From the NCBI RefSeq assembly GCF_016863635.1, contig NZ_BOPG01000013.1:62001-126000 (forward strand): a stretch of DNA of 64,000 nt. Direction: 5' to 3'. Positions 48,497 through 57,481 of the stretch are shown piece after piece. Position 1 is the stretch's first letter; each line of letters starts with the position of its first letter. Both the position numbers and the translations under genes were made by a program. Below the pieces are notes generated by a model, which worked only from the letters and a program-made list of their open reading frames with translations, did no database searches and was not told the DNA's origin. This DNA comes from Virgisporangium aurantiacum. Its GTDB lineage: Bacteria; Actinomycetota; Actinomycetes; Mycobacteriales; Micromonosporaceae.

Positions 48497-50510
48497 GCTC
48501 GGCCGTGCCGACGTCGGCCGTCAGCCAGGGCAGCACCTCGTCCGACGGCATCGGCGGCTCGGTCCCGTCGGCCACGACGTCGAGCCGCAGCGTCCGCGCC
48601 AACCGCACCACGCCCGCGACCAGGCCCGGGTCGGCGGTGGACAGCGTCAGGACGTCGACGTCGTACAGGCACGACAGCGTGCCGAAGTCGCCGACCGCGA
48701 TCCGGAGGCCGGCGTTGCGGAGGATCGACAGGTCCCCCCGGACCTCCGCCGGCCCGGCCAGCAGCAGGCTCTCGGTGATCTCCAGGGTCAGCAGGTACGG
48801 CTCCAGCCCGTGCCGGTTGATCAGCGTCAGCACGTGCTCGACGAAGCCGGGCGTGCGGAACTGGCCGGCCGGAACGGTCACGCTGACGCGCGGCGGGTCG
48901 GACGGGAACCGGCACTGCCAGCCCACCGCGTCCCGGATCGACCGGTCGAGCACCCACGACCCGAGCGCGGCGGTCAGTCCCGACTCCTCCGCGAGCTCGG
49001 TGACCACGTCCGGCGGCACCGGCCCGCGCTCCGGGTGCGTCCAGCACACCCGGCTCCCGAGCCCGACGGCCCGGCCGGAGCCGAGGTCGACGATCGGCTG
49101 GTAGCGCAGCGCGAGGTGACCGTCGGCGAGCGCCTGCCGCAGGTCGTCGCGCAGCCGCGTCCGCTCGGCGATCTCGCGGTGCAGGGCCGCGTCGTACCGG
49201 CGCCGGCGTCCCCCGCCCTGCGACCGGGCGGTGCGCAGCGCCACGCCGGCCCGGTCGAGCAACTGCCCGGGGCCGTCGGCGTCGGCGTCCGTGGTGGCGG
49301 TGGTGGCCGCGCCGATGCTCACCCGCCCGGGCACCCGGCCCAGGATGCTGTCGGCCAGGCCGTCGATCTCGTCGCCGGCGTTCTCGACGACGACGCCGAA
49401 CTCGTCGGCGCCGAGCCGCGCGACGGTCCGGCCGTCGAGGCAGGCGCGCAGCCGCTCGCCGACCGCCCTTAGCAACTCGTCCGTCGGGGTGGCGTCGACG
49501 CCGACGAGCAGCACGCCGGTGACCGTCGGCGCGGCGGCGGCGCGCTCCAGTTCGTCCTCGAACAGCAGCCGGCTGCCGAGCCCGGTGAGCGGGTCGAGGT
49601 AGGCCCGCTCCTCCAGTTCGCGCTGCCGGCGGCGCCGCTCGGTGATGTCGCGCAGGGTCAGCACGATCCCGTCCACGGTCGGCTCGTGCCGCAGGTCGCG
49701 GATCGCCGCCTCCACCTCGATCCGCTCGCCGGTGGGCCGCAGCCGGGTCCAGCCGGCCACGGTGCCGACCCGCGCCCGGACCGCCGCCAGCACCGCGTCA
49801 CCGTGCTCGAACAGGTCCTGCACCGGGCGGCCGGTCGGGTCGTCCGGCCCGAGCAGGTCGGTGGCCGACGGGCTGCCGTACCGGACGCGCCCGTCGTCGT
49901 CCACGATCAGGATGGCGTCCGCGGCGTTGACCACGAGCGTCCGGAAGTGCGCCTCGGCGTCCCGGCGGGCGAGCTCGCGCCCGAGCTCGTGGCCGAGTTC
50001 GCCGAGCTCGCCGGTGAGCCGGAGGCGGTCGATCGCGCCGGCGGCCTGGCCGGCCAGCACCGGCATCGCCTGCTGCAGTTCCACCAGCGCCGTTCCGTCG
50101 GCGGCGACGTAGAGCCGGCCGAGCTGCCGCTCGCCGACCGACAGCCGGCAGTGCAGGGCCAGGTCGTGCCCGGGCAGTCGCGCGGAGATGTCCGCCGGCA
50201 GGTGCCGGGTCTCGGCCACGATCATCGTGGCCGCTGAATCGGACGCGGGCAGCGCACCGTCGCCCAGCACGAGCGTCACCTCGTGGGCGGTACCGGGCGG
50301 CAGCAGCCCGGCGACCGCCCCGCCCACGACGACGCGCACGGCCTCGACATCGGTCGCCGACAGCAGCGCCTCGCAGCCCCGGCGCAGCTCGCGCTCGCGC
50401 GCCAGGCTCCGCCGCAGCCCCGCCGCCGCGACGCGCCACATCCGGGTCACGGCCAGGCCGACGAGCACGACCGCGACGAGCCCGAAGCCGATCGCCAGCC
50501 GTAACGCCAC
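48477..50510 (-). CDS. Degenerate GGDEF-EAL protein with PAS and membrane helix
   Basis: This 677-residue protein has an N-terminal membrane helix at about 1-25, a GAF-like region and a PAS domain at about 185-300 (FRTLVVNAADAILIVDDDG). A GGDEF domain at about 300-430 and an EAL domain at about 440-670 follow. The diguanylate cyclase signature reads LGADEF instead of GGDEF. The EAL start reads VGLGSRVCW, with no EAL, and DDFGTG is GDFGT. Phosphodiesterase activity is probably lost, and cyclase activity is doubtful. It may instead bind c-di-GMP or act as a scaffold. The GTG start is followed by a TTA leucine codon at position 3. Confidence 0.82.
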   Translation of the reverse strand: MALRLAIGFGLVAVVLVGLAVTRMWRVAAAGLRRSLARERELRRGCEALLSATDVEAVRVVVGGAVAGLLPPGTAHEVTLVLGDGALPASDSAATMIVAETRHLPADISARLPGHDLALHCRLSVGERQLGRLYVAADGTALVELQQAMPVLAGQAAGAIDRLRLTGELGELGHELGRELARRDAEAHFRTLVVNAADAILIVDDDGRVRYGSPSATDLLGPDDPTGRPVQDLFEHGDAVLAAVRARVGTVAGWTRLRPTGERIEVEAAIRDLRHEPTVDGIVLTLRDITERRRRQRELEERAYLDPLTGLGSRLLFEDELERAAAAPTVTGVLLVGVDATPTDELLRAVGERLRACLDGRTVARLGADEFGVVVENAGDEIDGLADSILGRVPGRVSIGAATTATTDADADGPGQLLDRAGVALRTARSQGGGRRRRYDAALHREIAERTRLRDDLRQALADGHLALRYQPIVDLGSGRAVGLGSRVCWTHPERGPVPPDVVTELAEESGLTAALGSWVLDRSIRDAVGWQCRFPSDPPRVSVTVPAGQFRTPGFVEHVLTLINRHGLEPYLLTLEITESLLLAGPAEVRGDLSILRNAGLRIAVGDFGTLSCLYDVDVLTLSTADPGLVAGVVRLARTLRLDVVADGTEPPMPSDEVLPWLTADVGTAELSGARS

Positions 50511-50578
50511 CGCCCACCCCCGCTCGCAGTCTCTGCCGACCTAATCGGTCTGACCGGCACAAACCTGAGCATTGCGGG

Positions 50579-51154
50579 TCACCGCAGCACGATCTCCTCG
50601 TTCGGCGCCCCGCCGTCGACGACGGCGAACGCCCGTTCCCACGTCCGCTGGTCGGCGACGAACGGGATCTCCTCGGCCATCCACGCGTCGAACGTGGCCG
50701 TATCGGTCTCCCCGGCGGCGATCCGCGCCGCGTCCCGGCGGGCGCTCAGCGCCGGATCGGTGCCGACCCACACGATGCCGTCGAGCCAGCCGGCCACCTC
50801 CCGCCGCCCGGCACCGACCCCCTCGACGATCACCAGCCGGCTGCCGGCCGGCACCTCGACCGCGCCCGGACGTCCCCGCTCGTCCCACTTCGGCGGCCGG
50901 TACGACACCGCCTCCCCCCGGTGGACCGGCGCCAGCACCCCGTCGACGAGCAGGTCGACCCAGTCGAGCACCGCGTGCCACCAGGCGATGTCGTCGGTGT
51001 GCACCACGACGGCGCCCGGTATCTCGGCCGCCAACCGCCCGGCGAGCGTCGACTTCCCGCTGGCGCTCCGCCCGTCGACGGCGAGCACCGCCGGTCGCCC
51101 GTCCGGCACACCGACGTGCGCCAGCACCTGGGCGGCGAACTCAGCGATCTTCAT
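50579..51154 (-). CDS. P-loop kinase, uridine-kinase-like
   Basis: This 191-residue nucleotide-binding protein has Walker A AVDGRSASGKSTLAGRL near residue 27. The HTDDIAWWHAVLDW segment is typical of uridine kinase-like and CMP kinase-like folds, and LVIVEGVGAG acts as the Walker-B-like strand. The substrate is not obvious, because many actinomycete members of this group are annotated only as uridine kinase-like. The ATG at 51154 overlaps the stop of the DUF1990 gene, making a small operon. The N-terminus MKIAEFAAQVLAHVG fits the chosen start. Confidence 0.8.
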   Translation of the reverse strand: MKIAEFAAQVLAHVGVPDGRPAVLAVDGRSASGKSTLAGRLAAEIPGAVVVHTDDIAWWHAVLDWVDLLVDGVLAPVHRGEAVSYRPPKWDERGRPGAVEVPAGSRLVIVEGVGAGRREVAGWLDGIVWVGTDPALSARRDAARIAAGETDTATFDAWMAEEIPFVADQRTWERAFAVVDGGAPNEEIVLR

Positions 51155-51627
51155 GGCTGGGCCAGCCGCCGGAGCGCGGTGACGTAGCGGTCGGTCATGT
51201 ACCGCTGGACGCGGCGCCCCACCGGCCCACCGGCCCGGGCGAGCGGCGACGCCGGTCGGCTGAACGCCCGGACGCGGAAGCGCACCTCGCCCGCGTCCGT
51301 CACGGTGACCACGAACGCCTCCTCGCCCCGCTCCGGATGACCGGGCAGGGTCCCGTAGGCGAAGCCGCGCCGCCCCGGCTCCTCGACGGTGTAGACCACC
51401 CGGCACGGAATCGTCAGCCGCAGGAGCCGCCACCGGAGGATCACGTCGCTCCCACCGGACTCGACGACGGTGAGGCCCGTCGCCTCGTGCATGCGCCAGC
51501 CGGACAGCGCGGCGGCCGCCCGCTCGAACGTCGCCGCTCCGGTGCCGAGGTGCTCGTCGCGGTCCACATGGTGGTAGCCCGGCGGCAGCGACGGGTCGCG
51601 GGTCGCGCCGACCTCGGGGTAGGTCAG
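51151..51627 (-). CDS. DUF1990 family protein with an unclear start codon
   Basis: Conserved DUF1990 sequence begins at LTYPEVGATRDPS, continues with LPPGYHHVDRDEHLGTG, WRMHEATGL and EEPGRRGFAYGTLPGHPERG, and ends VQRYMTDRYVTALRRLAQP. The family is present in plants and actinomycetes and its function is unknown. No ATG, GTG or TTG precedes the conserved start without deep overlap with the Rieske gene. A CTG at 51627, just after that gene's stop, fits best. A GTG at 51564 would cut 21 conserved residues. It lies between the Rieske gene and the kinase, so the three are probably transcribed together. Confidence 0.7.
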   Translation of the reverse strand: MTYPEVGATRDPSLPPGYHHVDRDEHLGTGAATFERAAAALSGWRMHEATGLTVVESGGSDVILRWRLLRLTIPCRVVYTVEEPGRRGFAYGTLPGHPERGEEAFVVTVTDAGEVRFRVRAFSRPASPLARAGGPVGRRVQRYMTDRYVTALRRLAQP

Positions 51628-51628
51628 G

Positions 51629-52474
51629 TCAGGGACGGCGTGCCTCCACCCGGTCGCCCACCACGCGGACCTCCAGCGTGGGCTGGCTCGACGTCGCCGG
51701 CCCGTGCACCACGGAGCCGTCGGTGAGGCGGAACGTGCTGCCGTGCCACGGGCAGACGACGCACGGGTCACCGTCCACCACGACCGTGTCGCCGGCGCCC
51801 AGCGGGCCGGTCTGGTGACCGCAGCGTTCCAGCAGCACCGTGAGTTCGTGGCCGGCGCGATGGACCAGCACCGGCACGTCACCGATCCGCCGGATCACCG
51901 GCGTGCCGTCCGGGACGTCGACCAGCGGGCCGAGGTCGTGCCATCCGGCCGGGATCCGCATCCGGTCGGCCACGGCCTGGTTCGCGCCGGCGCCCTGCCG
52001 GTAGGTGAGGTGGCCGCCGAGGTACGCACCGGCGCCCGCCATCCCGAGCCCGAGGAAGCCGAGCAGGCGGCCCCGGCGGTGGTCACCCCGCAGCCGGGAG
52101 ACCAGCGAACCGGCGTACAGCGCCACCGCCGAGGCGTTGCACAGCGCGTGGACCAGGCCGGTGCGCCGCTGCTCCGCGTCGAGGGCGGCCCAGTCGTTCC
52201 AGCCGACGACCGCCGCCGGCACCGCGCTGACCGTACCGGCCGCGACCAGGGTGGTGGCGGCCTTCTCCTGGCCGGGCACCAGGTCGAGCACCGCGGCCGA
52301 GATCCACGACCCGACCGGCGCGTGCACCATCGCCGGGTGCAGCGGATGGCCGAGCCACACCCCGTGCAGGAAGTCCCGCAGCCGCTGCGGCCGGAACACC
52401 CCGCCGACGGCCTTCTGCAGCCGGTCGCTGACGGCGTCGAGCCGCTCGGTCCGTTCGATCTGGTCAACCACCAT
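51629..52474 (-). CDS. DUF2231 membrane domain fused to a Rieske [2Fe-2S] domain
   Basis: In this 281-residue fusion the first 175 residues form a four-helix DUF2231 domain (LGHPLHPAMVHAPVGSWISA) with membrane histidines. The C-terminal 100 residues form a Rieske ferredoxin domain. Cluster ligands are CGH in ERCGHQTGP and CPWH in VVCPWHGSTF. Together they suggest a membrane redox protein passing electrons between a cofactor and the cluster. The partner is unknown. The ATG at 52474 is the only sensible start. It precedes the DUF1990 and kinase genes on the same strand. Confidence 0.87.
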   Translation of the reverse strand: MVVDQIERTERLDAVSDRLQKAVGGVFRPQRLRDFLHGVWLGHPLHPAMVHAPVGSWISAAVLDLVPGQEKAATTLVAAGTVSAVPAAVVGWNDWAALDAEQRRTGLVHALCNASAVALYAGSLVSRLRGDHRRGRLLGFLGLGMAGAGAYLGGHLTYRQGAGANQAVADRMRIPAGWHDLGPLVDVPDGTPVIRRIGDVPVLVHRAGHELTVLLERCGHQTGPLGAGDTVVVDGDPCVVCPWHGSTFRLTDGSVVHGPATSSQPTLEVRVVGDRVEARRP

Positions 52475-52539
52475 GCCGGTCGGCTACCCGCCCCGCCCCC
52501 GCTGAAACCGCAACGTCGGGCCGCCGGGGCGGCCCGGCG

Positions 52540-54021
52540 TCAGGCCGCCCATACCGCCAGATGCTCGCGGAGGGCGGCCAGTTCCGACGGGTCGCGGCCC
52601 GCGCCCGGTGCCAACTGCTCGTCGACGAACACCCGCGCCGTCGCGATGTCGCGGACCACGACGTGCAGGATCCCGTCGACGTCGTACTCGTAGGTGATCT
52701 CCACCGCCGCGTCGGCCAGGGGCCGCTTCTCCGGCAGCGGGATCAGCCAGTCGGCGAGCAGCACGTTGTCCTCGTGCTCCAGCGGCTTGTCGGGGTTGCC
52801 CTCCACCACCAGGACCGCGATCTCCTCCTGGAAGTCGTGTACGGGTGTGTACACCTGCGTGGTCCTCGCCGGATATTTCGTATTTCTTCCGATCAGAACC
52901 GAGAACCGGCTCTCGCCGGTGGTGTCGTCGCGGGCCACGGTCCCCAACGCGTGTTCGGCGCCGACGTGGAAGTCGACGTCGTTCACCGTCCCCTGCAGCA
53001 CGCCCGCGGCGATCGCCGCGCCCTCGGCGATCGCCGTCATCGGGTCGATCTCGGTGTTGGGCTCGGCGCCGACGATCCCGGCGACGAACCGCTGCACCGA
53101 CGGGATCCGCGAGCTGCCGCCCACCATCACCAGGTGGTCGATCCGGCCCGGGCTCTCCCGCAGGCACACCTCCAGCGGTTCGCGGGCGCGGTCGAGCAGC
53201 GGCGCGATCGTGTGCTCGAAGAAGTCGCGCTTCATCTGCATCGCGCCGCTGCCGTCGGGCAACTGGATGTCGACGGCCGCCTCGTTCGAGAGCTGGATCT
53301 TGCCGAGCTCCAGGTTGAGGCGGAACAGGTCCCGCTCGGCCGGCGACCACGAGGCGGAGCCGGGCACGAACGGTTCCAGCGCGGCGAGCAGGGCGGCGTC
53401 GAGGTCGAGGCCGCCGAGCCGCTGGATGCCCATCGACGCCTGCTCGATGAACGCGCCCTCGACCGCCTGCAGGACCGTGACGTCGAGCGTGCCGCCGCCC
53501 CAGTCGAACACCAGGATCCGCTGGTCCGCGGCGATGGCCCGGGCGTGCGCGAGCGCCGCCGCCGTGGGTTCGTTGATGAGCGCGAGCACCTCGATGCCGG
53601 CGAGGTCGGCGGCGAGCTTCGTGCGGGCGCGGGCCAGGCCGCGGCTGTTCGCGGGGATCGTGACGACCGCCTTCGACAGCGGCGCCGCCCCGAGCTCGTC
53701 GACCCGTCGCCGCACCTGCCGCAGCACCAGCGCGCCGGCGACCTCCACCGGCACCAACGCCGTGCCGACGGGCACCACGTCGTCGGTCGCCATCATGCGC
53801 TTGACCGCCTCGACCCGGTGGCCGACGCGGGTCTTGGCCGGCCAGCCGAACTCCGGCACCCCGTTCGTCACCGTGAACGACGACGGCAGCACCCGGTCGA
53901 AGCCGAGGTCGGCCCACTCGATCGGGATCTCGTCGACGAGCGGCAGCGTCGCCACCCGTCCGCCGCTCACACAGGCGAGCACGCTGTTCGTCGTCCCGAA
54001 GTCAATCCCATAAGAGGTCAT
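52540..54021 (-). CDS. Hsp70-family protein (DnaK-like, short)
   Basis: This 493-residue protein has the actin-like ATPase fold of Hsp70. Phosphate loops are GIDFGTTNSVLACV and LVFDWGGGTLDVTVL, the hinge motif is LINEPTAAALAHAR, and the adenosine motif is LVMVGGSSRIPSVQRF. The substrate-binding part is only about 130 residues and lacks the full lid of DnaK (about 610 residues), so it is a specialised member. The upstream same-strand genes encode a J-like protein and a TPR protein, suggesting a dedicated chaperone set. A 100-base gap with GC-rich inverted repeats separates it from the J-like gene. Confidence 0.88.
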   Translation of the reverse strand: MTSYGIDFGTTNSVLACVSGGRVATLPLVDEIPIEWADLGFDRVLPSSFTVTNGVPEFGWPAKTRVGHRVEAVKRMMATDDVVPVGTALVPVEVAGALVLRQVRRRVDELGAAPLSKAVVTIPANSRGLARARTKLAADLAGIEVLALINEPTAAALAHARAIAADQRILVFDWGGGTLDVTVLQAVEGAFIEQASMGIQRLGGLDLDAALLAALEPFVPGSASWSPAERDLFRLNLELGKIQLSNEAAVDIQLPDGSGAMQMKRDFFEHTIAPLLDRAREPLEVCLRESPGRIDHLVMVGGSSRIPSVQRFVAGIVGAEPNTEIDPMTAIAEGAAIAAGVLQGTVNDVDFHVGAEHALGTVARDDTTGESRFSVLIGRNTKYPARTTQVYTPVHDFQEEIAVLVVEGNPDKPLEHEDNVLLADWLIPLPEKRPLADAAVEITYEYDVDGILHVVVRDIATARVFVDEQLAPGAGRDPSELAALREHLAVWAA

Positions 54022-54121
54022 GACCGCGCCTCGCTCCGCGAGGTGCGGTCATGCCGCCGCTCCGCGCGCTCCGCGCGCGAATCGGCTCCACTGAGCCAAA
54101 TGATGACCTCGCTACGCTCGG

Positions 54122-54514
54122 TCATGGCGCGGGGGGCCCGAGCCGTTGACCCCGCGCGCGCACCACGTGCCGCAGGTACTCGAAGGCCGCATCACGCCGC
54201 AAATCACCCAAATCCGGCGAAACCTCGAGAACCTCCGGCGGCGGCGCGAACACGCCTTCCCCGAGAAGGCCCGCCGAGGACAACGACGCCGACCCGGGAT
54301 CGACCGGGATCCGGTACGGCGCCATCCGCGCCGGAGCGTCCGGCGGCGCCGTCTCGATCTCGTGCAGCGCACCGGTGAGATCCGTGTGCCGCGTCCGGCC
54401 CGCGGGCCCCTCCCGGCGCAGGAACTTGGTCCGCCGGGCGAACGCCCGCACCGCCTCGTCGCGGGACGCGCCGAACGGCAGCCCGAGCACCAGGTAAGGA
54501 TTGCGCCGCTCCAT
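54122..54514 (-). CDS. J-domain-like small protein without HPD
   Basis: This 130-residue protein begins MERRNPYLVLGLPFGASRDE and AVRAFARRTKFLRR, which matches helices I-II of a J domain (YxxLGL...A..EI..AyR). The HPD tripeptide needed to stimulate Hsp70 is absent. The rest is unremarkable, with a C-terminal DLRRDAAFEYLRHVVRARG helix. Its place between an Hsp70 and a TPR gene supports the J-like reading and suggests an adaptor rather than an activator. The ATG overlaps the stop of the upstream TPR gene as TGATG. A GTG at 54517 is an alternative. Confidence 0.6.
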   Translation of the reverse strand: MERRNPYLVLGLPFGASRDEAVRAFARRTKFLRREGPAGRTRHTDLTGALHEIETAPPDAPARMAPYRIPVDPGSASLSSAGLLGEGVFAPPPEVLEVSPDLGDLRRDAAFEYLRHVVRARGQRLGPPAP

Positions 54515-57402
54515 CACACAGCCCCCGATCTACGCACCCGTGAGCTGATCCCCGTCCACCCGTCTATCGCGTCGCGCACGTGCCTGACGAACCCTTCGTT
54601 CACCGGTAACCCGTCCATCGCCTTGAGGTACGCGCGGCAGCGCCGGACGTGTCCGTCGAACCGGTCCAGCACGTACCTCCGCTGGGCCACGACCCGCCGG
54701 CCGTCGGCGTAATCCTGCACCGGCTCCATCTCCAGTTGCCGCCAGCGCCGCACGAGCTGCTGGTTGCGCGTCACCGTCACGTTGACGATCGCGCCCGTCG
54801 CCGCCTCCAGCCCGGCGGCCAGCGCCGCCGAGACCGCCTTGCGGTCCTGCTCGTCGAGTTCGTCGCGGCGCAGCCGGAACATCCGCACCGGGGTGAGCAC
54901 CAGCTTGCGCTCGGTCTCCGCCGGCAGCGACCGGCCCCGCCGCTCCGCCTCCCGGGCCAGGTGGGCACCGGCCCGCACGCCGAGGATCAACGAGGGGGCG
55001 AGGTCGAGGACCTCGGTTCCGAGCAGCGTCTCCACCGCCGGCACCGGGTTAGTCGCCGGATCGAACGGCGCGTCGAGCAGCCGCTCGAACACCTCCACCA
55101 GCCAGTTCAACTCGGCAACAGCCCACGCCGGACGCGGATGCAGCCGCCACACCCCGATCAGCGCGACCGTCACCGCCCGCAGCGACACCTTCGACGGCCG
55201 GGTCTCGTACGCGGCCCGCCGCTGCACGTACCGGGCGGTGCGCTCCTGCAGCGGACCGGTCGCCACCACCGACGCCGACGCGAGCCACGCCCGGTCGTTG
55301 CGGAACGACAGCGTGAGCAGCGTCCGGTGCAGGTCGTTGTCGGCCTGCGGCACCGCCAACCCACCCCGGACCATCGCCGCGAGCGCCGCCGGATACCCCG
55401 ACCCGCACATGCCGGCCGTCCACAGGTCGATGGCCCGGTTCAGCGCGCCCGCCCGCACCGTCGGCGACTTGGTCAGACCCATCACCCGGGCCAGGTACGG
55501 CAGCACGGCCGGCCCGTCGGCCACCAACGCCGCGTTCACCGCCACGCCCTCCACCGGGTGCACGGCGAGCGCCTCGTCGAGCCGGCGCACCGCGTCGTCG
55601 GCGCGGCCGAGCTGCCACCACGCGTACGCGGCCAGGTTGAGCGCCTCGGCCCGCACCGGCGCCAGGTCGCTCTCCGCCGCGATCCGGTCGGCGTCCGCCG
55701 CGGCGCGCGCCCAGTCCGCGTCCCGTAAAAATCGGTGCACGGCCCCGAGGTCCACCCAATGCCCGAACCCCGGTCGGTCCGCGCGGATCCGGGCGTCCGC
55801 GACCAGCCTGCCCTCCACGGCGGCCGCCCAGAGCCGCGGCCAGGCCGACGGATCGGCCGCGACCTCCGCGCCCGCCACCTGCCCGTCCAGCTGGGCGATC
55901 ACGGCACGCGCGGCCGGCCGGAGATCGCCGGCGTCGACCGGCTCACCGGCGAGGTACGCGGCCAACGCCCGGTAGTGCCGCACCGCCTCGTGGTCCCCAT
56001 CAAGATCATTTGTCGTACCGGCCAGGTACGCTCGCCGGGCCCTTTCCGCCACGAACCCGACCAGCCGCAACTCGTCGTCGCCTGCCGCGCCCGGGTCGGC
56101 CAGGCAGCGGGCCAGCGCGGTCGCGTGCCGGTCCAGCTCGGCCAGCGCCGGCCCGCGCGGCGCGTCGTCGGGCAGCCGCCCGCCGCCGGCGATCGCGGCG
56201 GCGACCGCGGCCTCCGCGCCGGTCCCGGCCACGCCGACGTAGGCGCCGAGCGTCCCCAAGATCTCAAGATCAGGTGACGCCATGAGCGCCGCCGCCAACG
56301 CCTGTGCGTCTTCGGATGCGTTCACGAACGGCGCGACCAGCTCTGCCGCGGCCCCCCGGAGGCGGGGATCGGCGCAGAGCTCGTCGAGCCACGGCATCAG
56401 CAGCCGCACCCGGTCCGGGTAGCCTCCCGACGGAAGCTCCTGCAACAGCCGGACCAGCCTGCGCGGGTCACCCACCCCACGCGGCCTGTCCCCACGCGCC
56501 CCGTCCCCACGCGGCCTGTCCCCACGCGGCGCGTCTCCACGCGGCGCGTCTCCACGCGGCGCGTCTCCACGCGGCGCGTCTCCACGCGGCCTGTCCCCGC
56601 GCGGCGCGTCTCCGCGCGCCCCGTCTCCCCGCGCCCCGTCTCCCCGCGCCCCGTCTCCCCGCGCCCCGTCTCCCCGCGCCCCGTCCCCACGCGCCCCGTC
56701 CCCACGCGCCCCGTCCCCGCCCGCGCTGCGCGGGTCGCCCGCCCTGGCATCGGTTGCCGGGAACGCCACGCCGCGGGCCTGGTACCAGGCCGTCTCGAAA
56801 CGGCTCAGCCCCAACTCCGGCCGCGCCGCGAGGCCGAGCGTCACCAGGTCGACCGCGGCGGCCCGCCGCGTCCCCAGGCTGATCAGCGCGGCGTCGACGG
56901 CGGCCGAGTCGGCGGCGGCGTCCGACCACCGGGCCTTGAACGCGCCGTCGCCCCGGGCCCGGATCGCCGCCCAGACCCGCCCGGCCGCACTCTCCACGCC
57001 GGGTGTCGGCAGGGTGACCTCGGGCAACCCGTCGAACCGCTCGATCGACACCGCCACCGGCGTGTCGCCGCGGTCGAGGATCAGCACCGCGTCGGCGGCC
57101 TCCCCGTTCCATGTCTCGGCCACCGCGAGCGCGTACCGCGGCAGCAGCCGGTTGCCGACCAGCACGACCCGGCCGACCCGCACCGGGCCGGGCTCCGGTG
57201 GATCGAGCGGGGTACCGCAGGTCTCACACTCGTCCCGTTGGGTCCTGGCCCTGGGGACGGCTCCGCAGGCGCGGCACCAGCGCGTATGCGGTGGTTCGGC
57301 CGCGCTCGGCTCGGGCCTCTCGCGCAGGGTCGCCGCACTCCTTCGGACGGGTGGCTCTCCCACCACGGGACGATGGATGCAAGTTTCCCAGTTGCCACCC
57401 AT
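54514..57402 (-). CDS. Large zinc-ribbon/TPR-like protein with an RGD pentapeptide repeat
   Basis: This 962-residue protein has an N-terminal double CxxC zinc ribbon (WCRACGAVP and CETCGTPL). A domain of about 170 residues follows with VLILDRGDTPVAVSIERFDG. A low-complexity tract of 16 five-residue units (RGDGA, RGDAP, RGDRP) lies at about 229-308. The long C-terminal region is alpha-helical and TPR-like (LNLAAYAWWQLGRADDAVRR, LDEALAVHPVEGVAVN). It probably cooperates with the J-like and Hsp70 genes downstream, to which it is coupled. The ATG at 57402 lacks a clear Shine-Dalgarno, and GTGs near 57365 are possible. Confidence 0.72.
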   Translation of the reverse strand: MGGNWETCIHRPVVGEPPVRRSAATLRERPEPSAAEPPHTRWCRACGAVPRARTQRDECETCGTPLDPPEPGPVRVGRVVLVGNRLLPRYALAVAETWNGEAADAVLILDRGDTPVAVSIERFDGLPEVTLPTPGVESAAGRVWAAIRARGDGAFKARWSDAAADSAAVDAALISLGTRRAAAVDLVTLGLAARPELGLSRFETAWYQARGVAFPATDARAGDPRSAGGDGARGDGARGDGARGDGARGDGARGDGARGDGARGDAPRGDRPRGDAPRGDAPRGDAPRGDAPRGDRPRGDGARGDRPRGVGDPRRLVRLLQELPSGGYPDRVRLLMPWLDELCADPRLRGAAAELVAPFVNASEDAQALAAALMASPDLEILGTLGAYVGVAGTGAEAAVAAAIAGGGRLPDDAPRGPALAELDRHATALARCLADPGAAGDDELRLVGFVAERARRAYLAGTTNDLDGDHEAVRHYRALAAYLAGEPVDAGDLRPAARAVIAQLDGQVAGAEVAADPSAWPRLWAAAVEGRLVADARIRADRPGFGHWVDLGAVHRFLRDADWARAAADADRIAAESDLAPVRAEALNLAAYAWWQLGRADDAVRRLDEALAVHPVEGVAVNAALVADGPAVLPYLARVMGLTKSPTVRAGALNRAIDLWTAGMCGSGYPAALAAMVRGGLAVPQADNDLHRTLLTLSFRNDRAWLASASVVATGPLQERTARYVQRRAAYETRPSKVSLRAVTVALIGVWRLHPRPAWAVAELNWLVEVFERLLDAPFDPATNPVPAVETLLGTEVLDLAPSLILGVRAGAHLAREAERRGRSLPAETERKLVLTPVRMFRLRRDELDEQDRKAVSAALAAGLEAATGAIVNVTVTRNQQLVRRWRQLEMEPVQDYADGRRVVAQRRYVLDRFDGHVRRCRAYLKAMDGLPVNEGFVRHVRDAIDGWTGISSRVRRSGAV
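56477..56716. repeat. Coding minisatellite, 16 copies of 15 bp
   Basis: Sixteen consecutive 15-base units of the type CCACGCGGCGCGTCT, with variants CCCCGCGCCCCGTCT and CCACGCGGCCTGTCC, run without interruption. Because the unit is a multiple of three, the tract stays in frame within the zinc-ribbon/TPR gene and encodes Arg-Gly-Asp pentapeptides. Runs of identical neighbouring units indicate recent slippage or unequal exchange, so copy number is likely variable between strains. Confidence 0.92.
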
Positions 57403-57481
57403 GTAGTCACATCGACGAAGTGGGTGAACCCGATCCGCCTGATCGGAACCCGCCTGTCTTCCATAATATTCAGGCAGGCGA

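Noticed and set aside
56477..56716. CRISPR array
   Set aside because: Units are 15 bp with no spacers, stay in reading frame, and no cas genes are nearby.
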